The position numbers and the translations under genes are program-made. The notes beneath the pieces are model-generated. The model did not search any database, was not told where the DNA came from, and saw only the letters and a list, made by a program, of their open reading frames with translations. A DNA stretch of 5,928 bases from contig CAKUMP010000154.1 of assembly GCA_934667795.1 (NCBI GenBank), positions 1 through 5,928 on the forward strand, read 5' to 3'. Shown one piece after another: positions 5,118 through 5,928 of the stretch (position 1 is its first letter; every line of letters begins with the position of its first letter). The stretch comes from an uncultured Chthoniobacterales bacterium (GTDB lineage: Bacteria; Verrucomicrobiota; Verrucomicrobiia; Chthoniobacterales; CAKUMP01).

Positions 5118-5928
5118 TCCCTGGGCGTTTGGTGAATTGCGAGGGTGTACAGCCCATTTCTGACGTAAATGCTTTTGCAAAATGGCTCATACTGTTATAC
5201 CCCACTTCCAGCGCAACTTCCGTCACATTCATTTTCCCTTCCAAAAGTAATTGTGCTGCTTTTTCCATTCGCATCTCACGAAAATACCGTGCCAGAGTCG
5301 TTCCCATCGTTTCCGAGAAGATCCGGCTCAAATACGTGGGACTGCATCCGACCGCTTTTCCTAACGCCTGTAAATTCAACGGCGTATCCAGCCGTTTACG
5401 TAGTTCTTCGATGATTTCTTCCACGCGCTCCCGATTCATCCGCTTATGCCGTTCGCAAAATAACTCCCCGCTAAAATCCGCTTCTTTTTTTTCGAACAGA
5501 CTCAACGCCATCAACTCACTGATCCTGCTGCAATACCACAATGCCTGCGCCGCTTCAACCGTCACTGGCGGATTTAAAAGCTCACGCGCAAGACGCAATT
5601 CTCCCGCGCTCAGTTCTCTCACTCCACCCACTCCCTTTTTGTACATAATCCCCTCATCCCCACGAATAATTTCTCTCACCCACGAAACGACCGCTTTCTC
5701 ATCCCTTCCCAAAATCCCTCGCAAATACCCCATGCTCATTTCTATCGTCAAAAACTCATGATGCCCCTCCCCTTCGCGCTGCGCCAGCACCCCTCCTTCG
5801 CCTACCCAGTACATCGCCAAGGTCCCCTGCTTCACGCGCATCACCCCTCCACTTTGACGAATCACCCCTTCTCCACTCAAATTTAAACAAATTTCCAGAC
5901 TCCCCTCATGAAAACTCCCCCCCCATTC
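5095..5928 (-). CDS. AraC-family transcriptional regulator, 5' end beyond window
   Basis: The frame is open from the right edge to a TGA at 5095-5097, giving 277 visible residues with the N-terminus missing. A TTG at 5880 is not the start: the 16 residues before it (EWGGSFHEGSLEICLN) continue the domain naturally. The N-terminal part (NLSGEGVIRQSGGVMRVKQG, then TLAMY and HHEFLTIEMS) looks like a cupin-type sensor domain with an unknown ligand. The C-terminal hundred residues are the double helix-turn-helix AraC domain: LQALGKAVGCSPTYLSRIF is the first helix-turn-helix, and VTEVALEVGYNSMSHFAKAF followed by MGCTPSQF is the second. It should bind DNA as an activator or repressor; targets are usually nearby, but none can be assigned. 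The final residues, QLTVDS, come from the heptamer repeat, just past where AraC domains normally end. It converges with the 4502 gene. Confidence 0.93.
   Translation of the reverse strand, partial: EWGGSFHEGSLEICLNLSGEGVIRQSGGVMRVKQGTLAMYWVGEGGVLAQREGEGHHEFLTIEMSMGYLRGILGRDEKAVVSWVREIIRGDEGIMYKKGVGGVRELSAGELRLARELLNPPVTVEAAQALWYCSRISELMALSLFEKKEADFSGELFCERHKRMNRERVEEIIEELRKRLDTPLNLQALGKAVGCSPTYLSRIFSETMGTTLARYFREMRMEKAAQLLLEGKMNVTEVALEVGYNSMSHFAKAFTSEMGCTPSQFTKRPGRQLTVDS

Noticed and set aside
5030..5761. 243-codon open frame on the plus strand
   Set aside because: It is antisense to the AraC-family gene and reads through the heptamer repeat; the minus strand has full AraC helix-turn-helix motifs.
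5878..5880. TTG start for the AraC-family gene
   Set aside because: The frame stays open to the window edge and the upstream residues continue the sensor domain, so the gene is truncated by the window and does not start here.

Overview
The window is a piece of a bacterial chromosome of moderate G+C. It carries seven well-supported protein genes, two of them cut by the window edges, and two intergenic repeat structures. A Verrucomicrobiota-type organism (Opitutales or Puniceicoccales-like) is the best guess. The reasons are a bacterial GH75-type chitosanase-like lipoprotein with Pro/Thr linkers, a DUF4126 membrane protein, an AraC regulator with a cupin-like sensor domain, gene starts that almost all lack a Shine-Dalgarno sequence, and a style of intergenic repeat I associate with that phylum. 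This placement is inference; there is no rRNA or phylogenetic marker gene here.

Layout. The left edge holds the 5' part of a small cupin protein on the minus strand (1-329). A 48-bp divergent gap separates it from a plus-strand run of three genes: a short-chain dehydrogenase (378-1187), a four-helix TMEM14-family membrane protein (1240-1560) and a GH75-like putative lipoprotein (1578-3050). The gaps are 52 and 17 bp, so co-transcription is plausible, although the three functions have no obvious common pathway. Next comes a 222-bp convergent intergenic region built around a 122-bp element with 31-bp terminal inverted repeats. It is followed by a minus-strand DUF4126 membrane protein with an extra C-terminal domain (3273-4355).

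A divergent AT-rich region (4356-4501) contains a good sigma70-like promoter for a small helical protein of unknown function (4502-4921). That gene converges on an AraC-family regulator (5095-5928, minus strand), which runs off the right edge. The 173-bp gap between them is bracketed by inverted arrays of a 7-bp repeat (CAGTTGA and its complement), and these arrays encode the last residues and stop codons of both genes. A weak small-ORF candidate lies between the arrays.

No RNA gene, CRISPR array, transposase, phage or toxin gene was found. I see no convincing new multi-gene system. The most interesting items are the two repeat structures in convergent gaps, the architecture of the GH75-like protein, and the start signals, which mostly lack Shine-Dalgarno sequences and may in part be leaderless.
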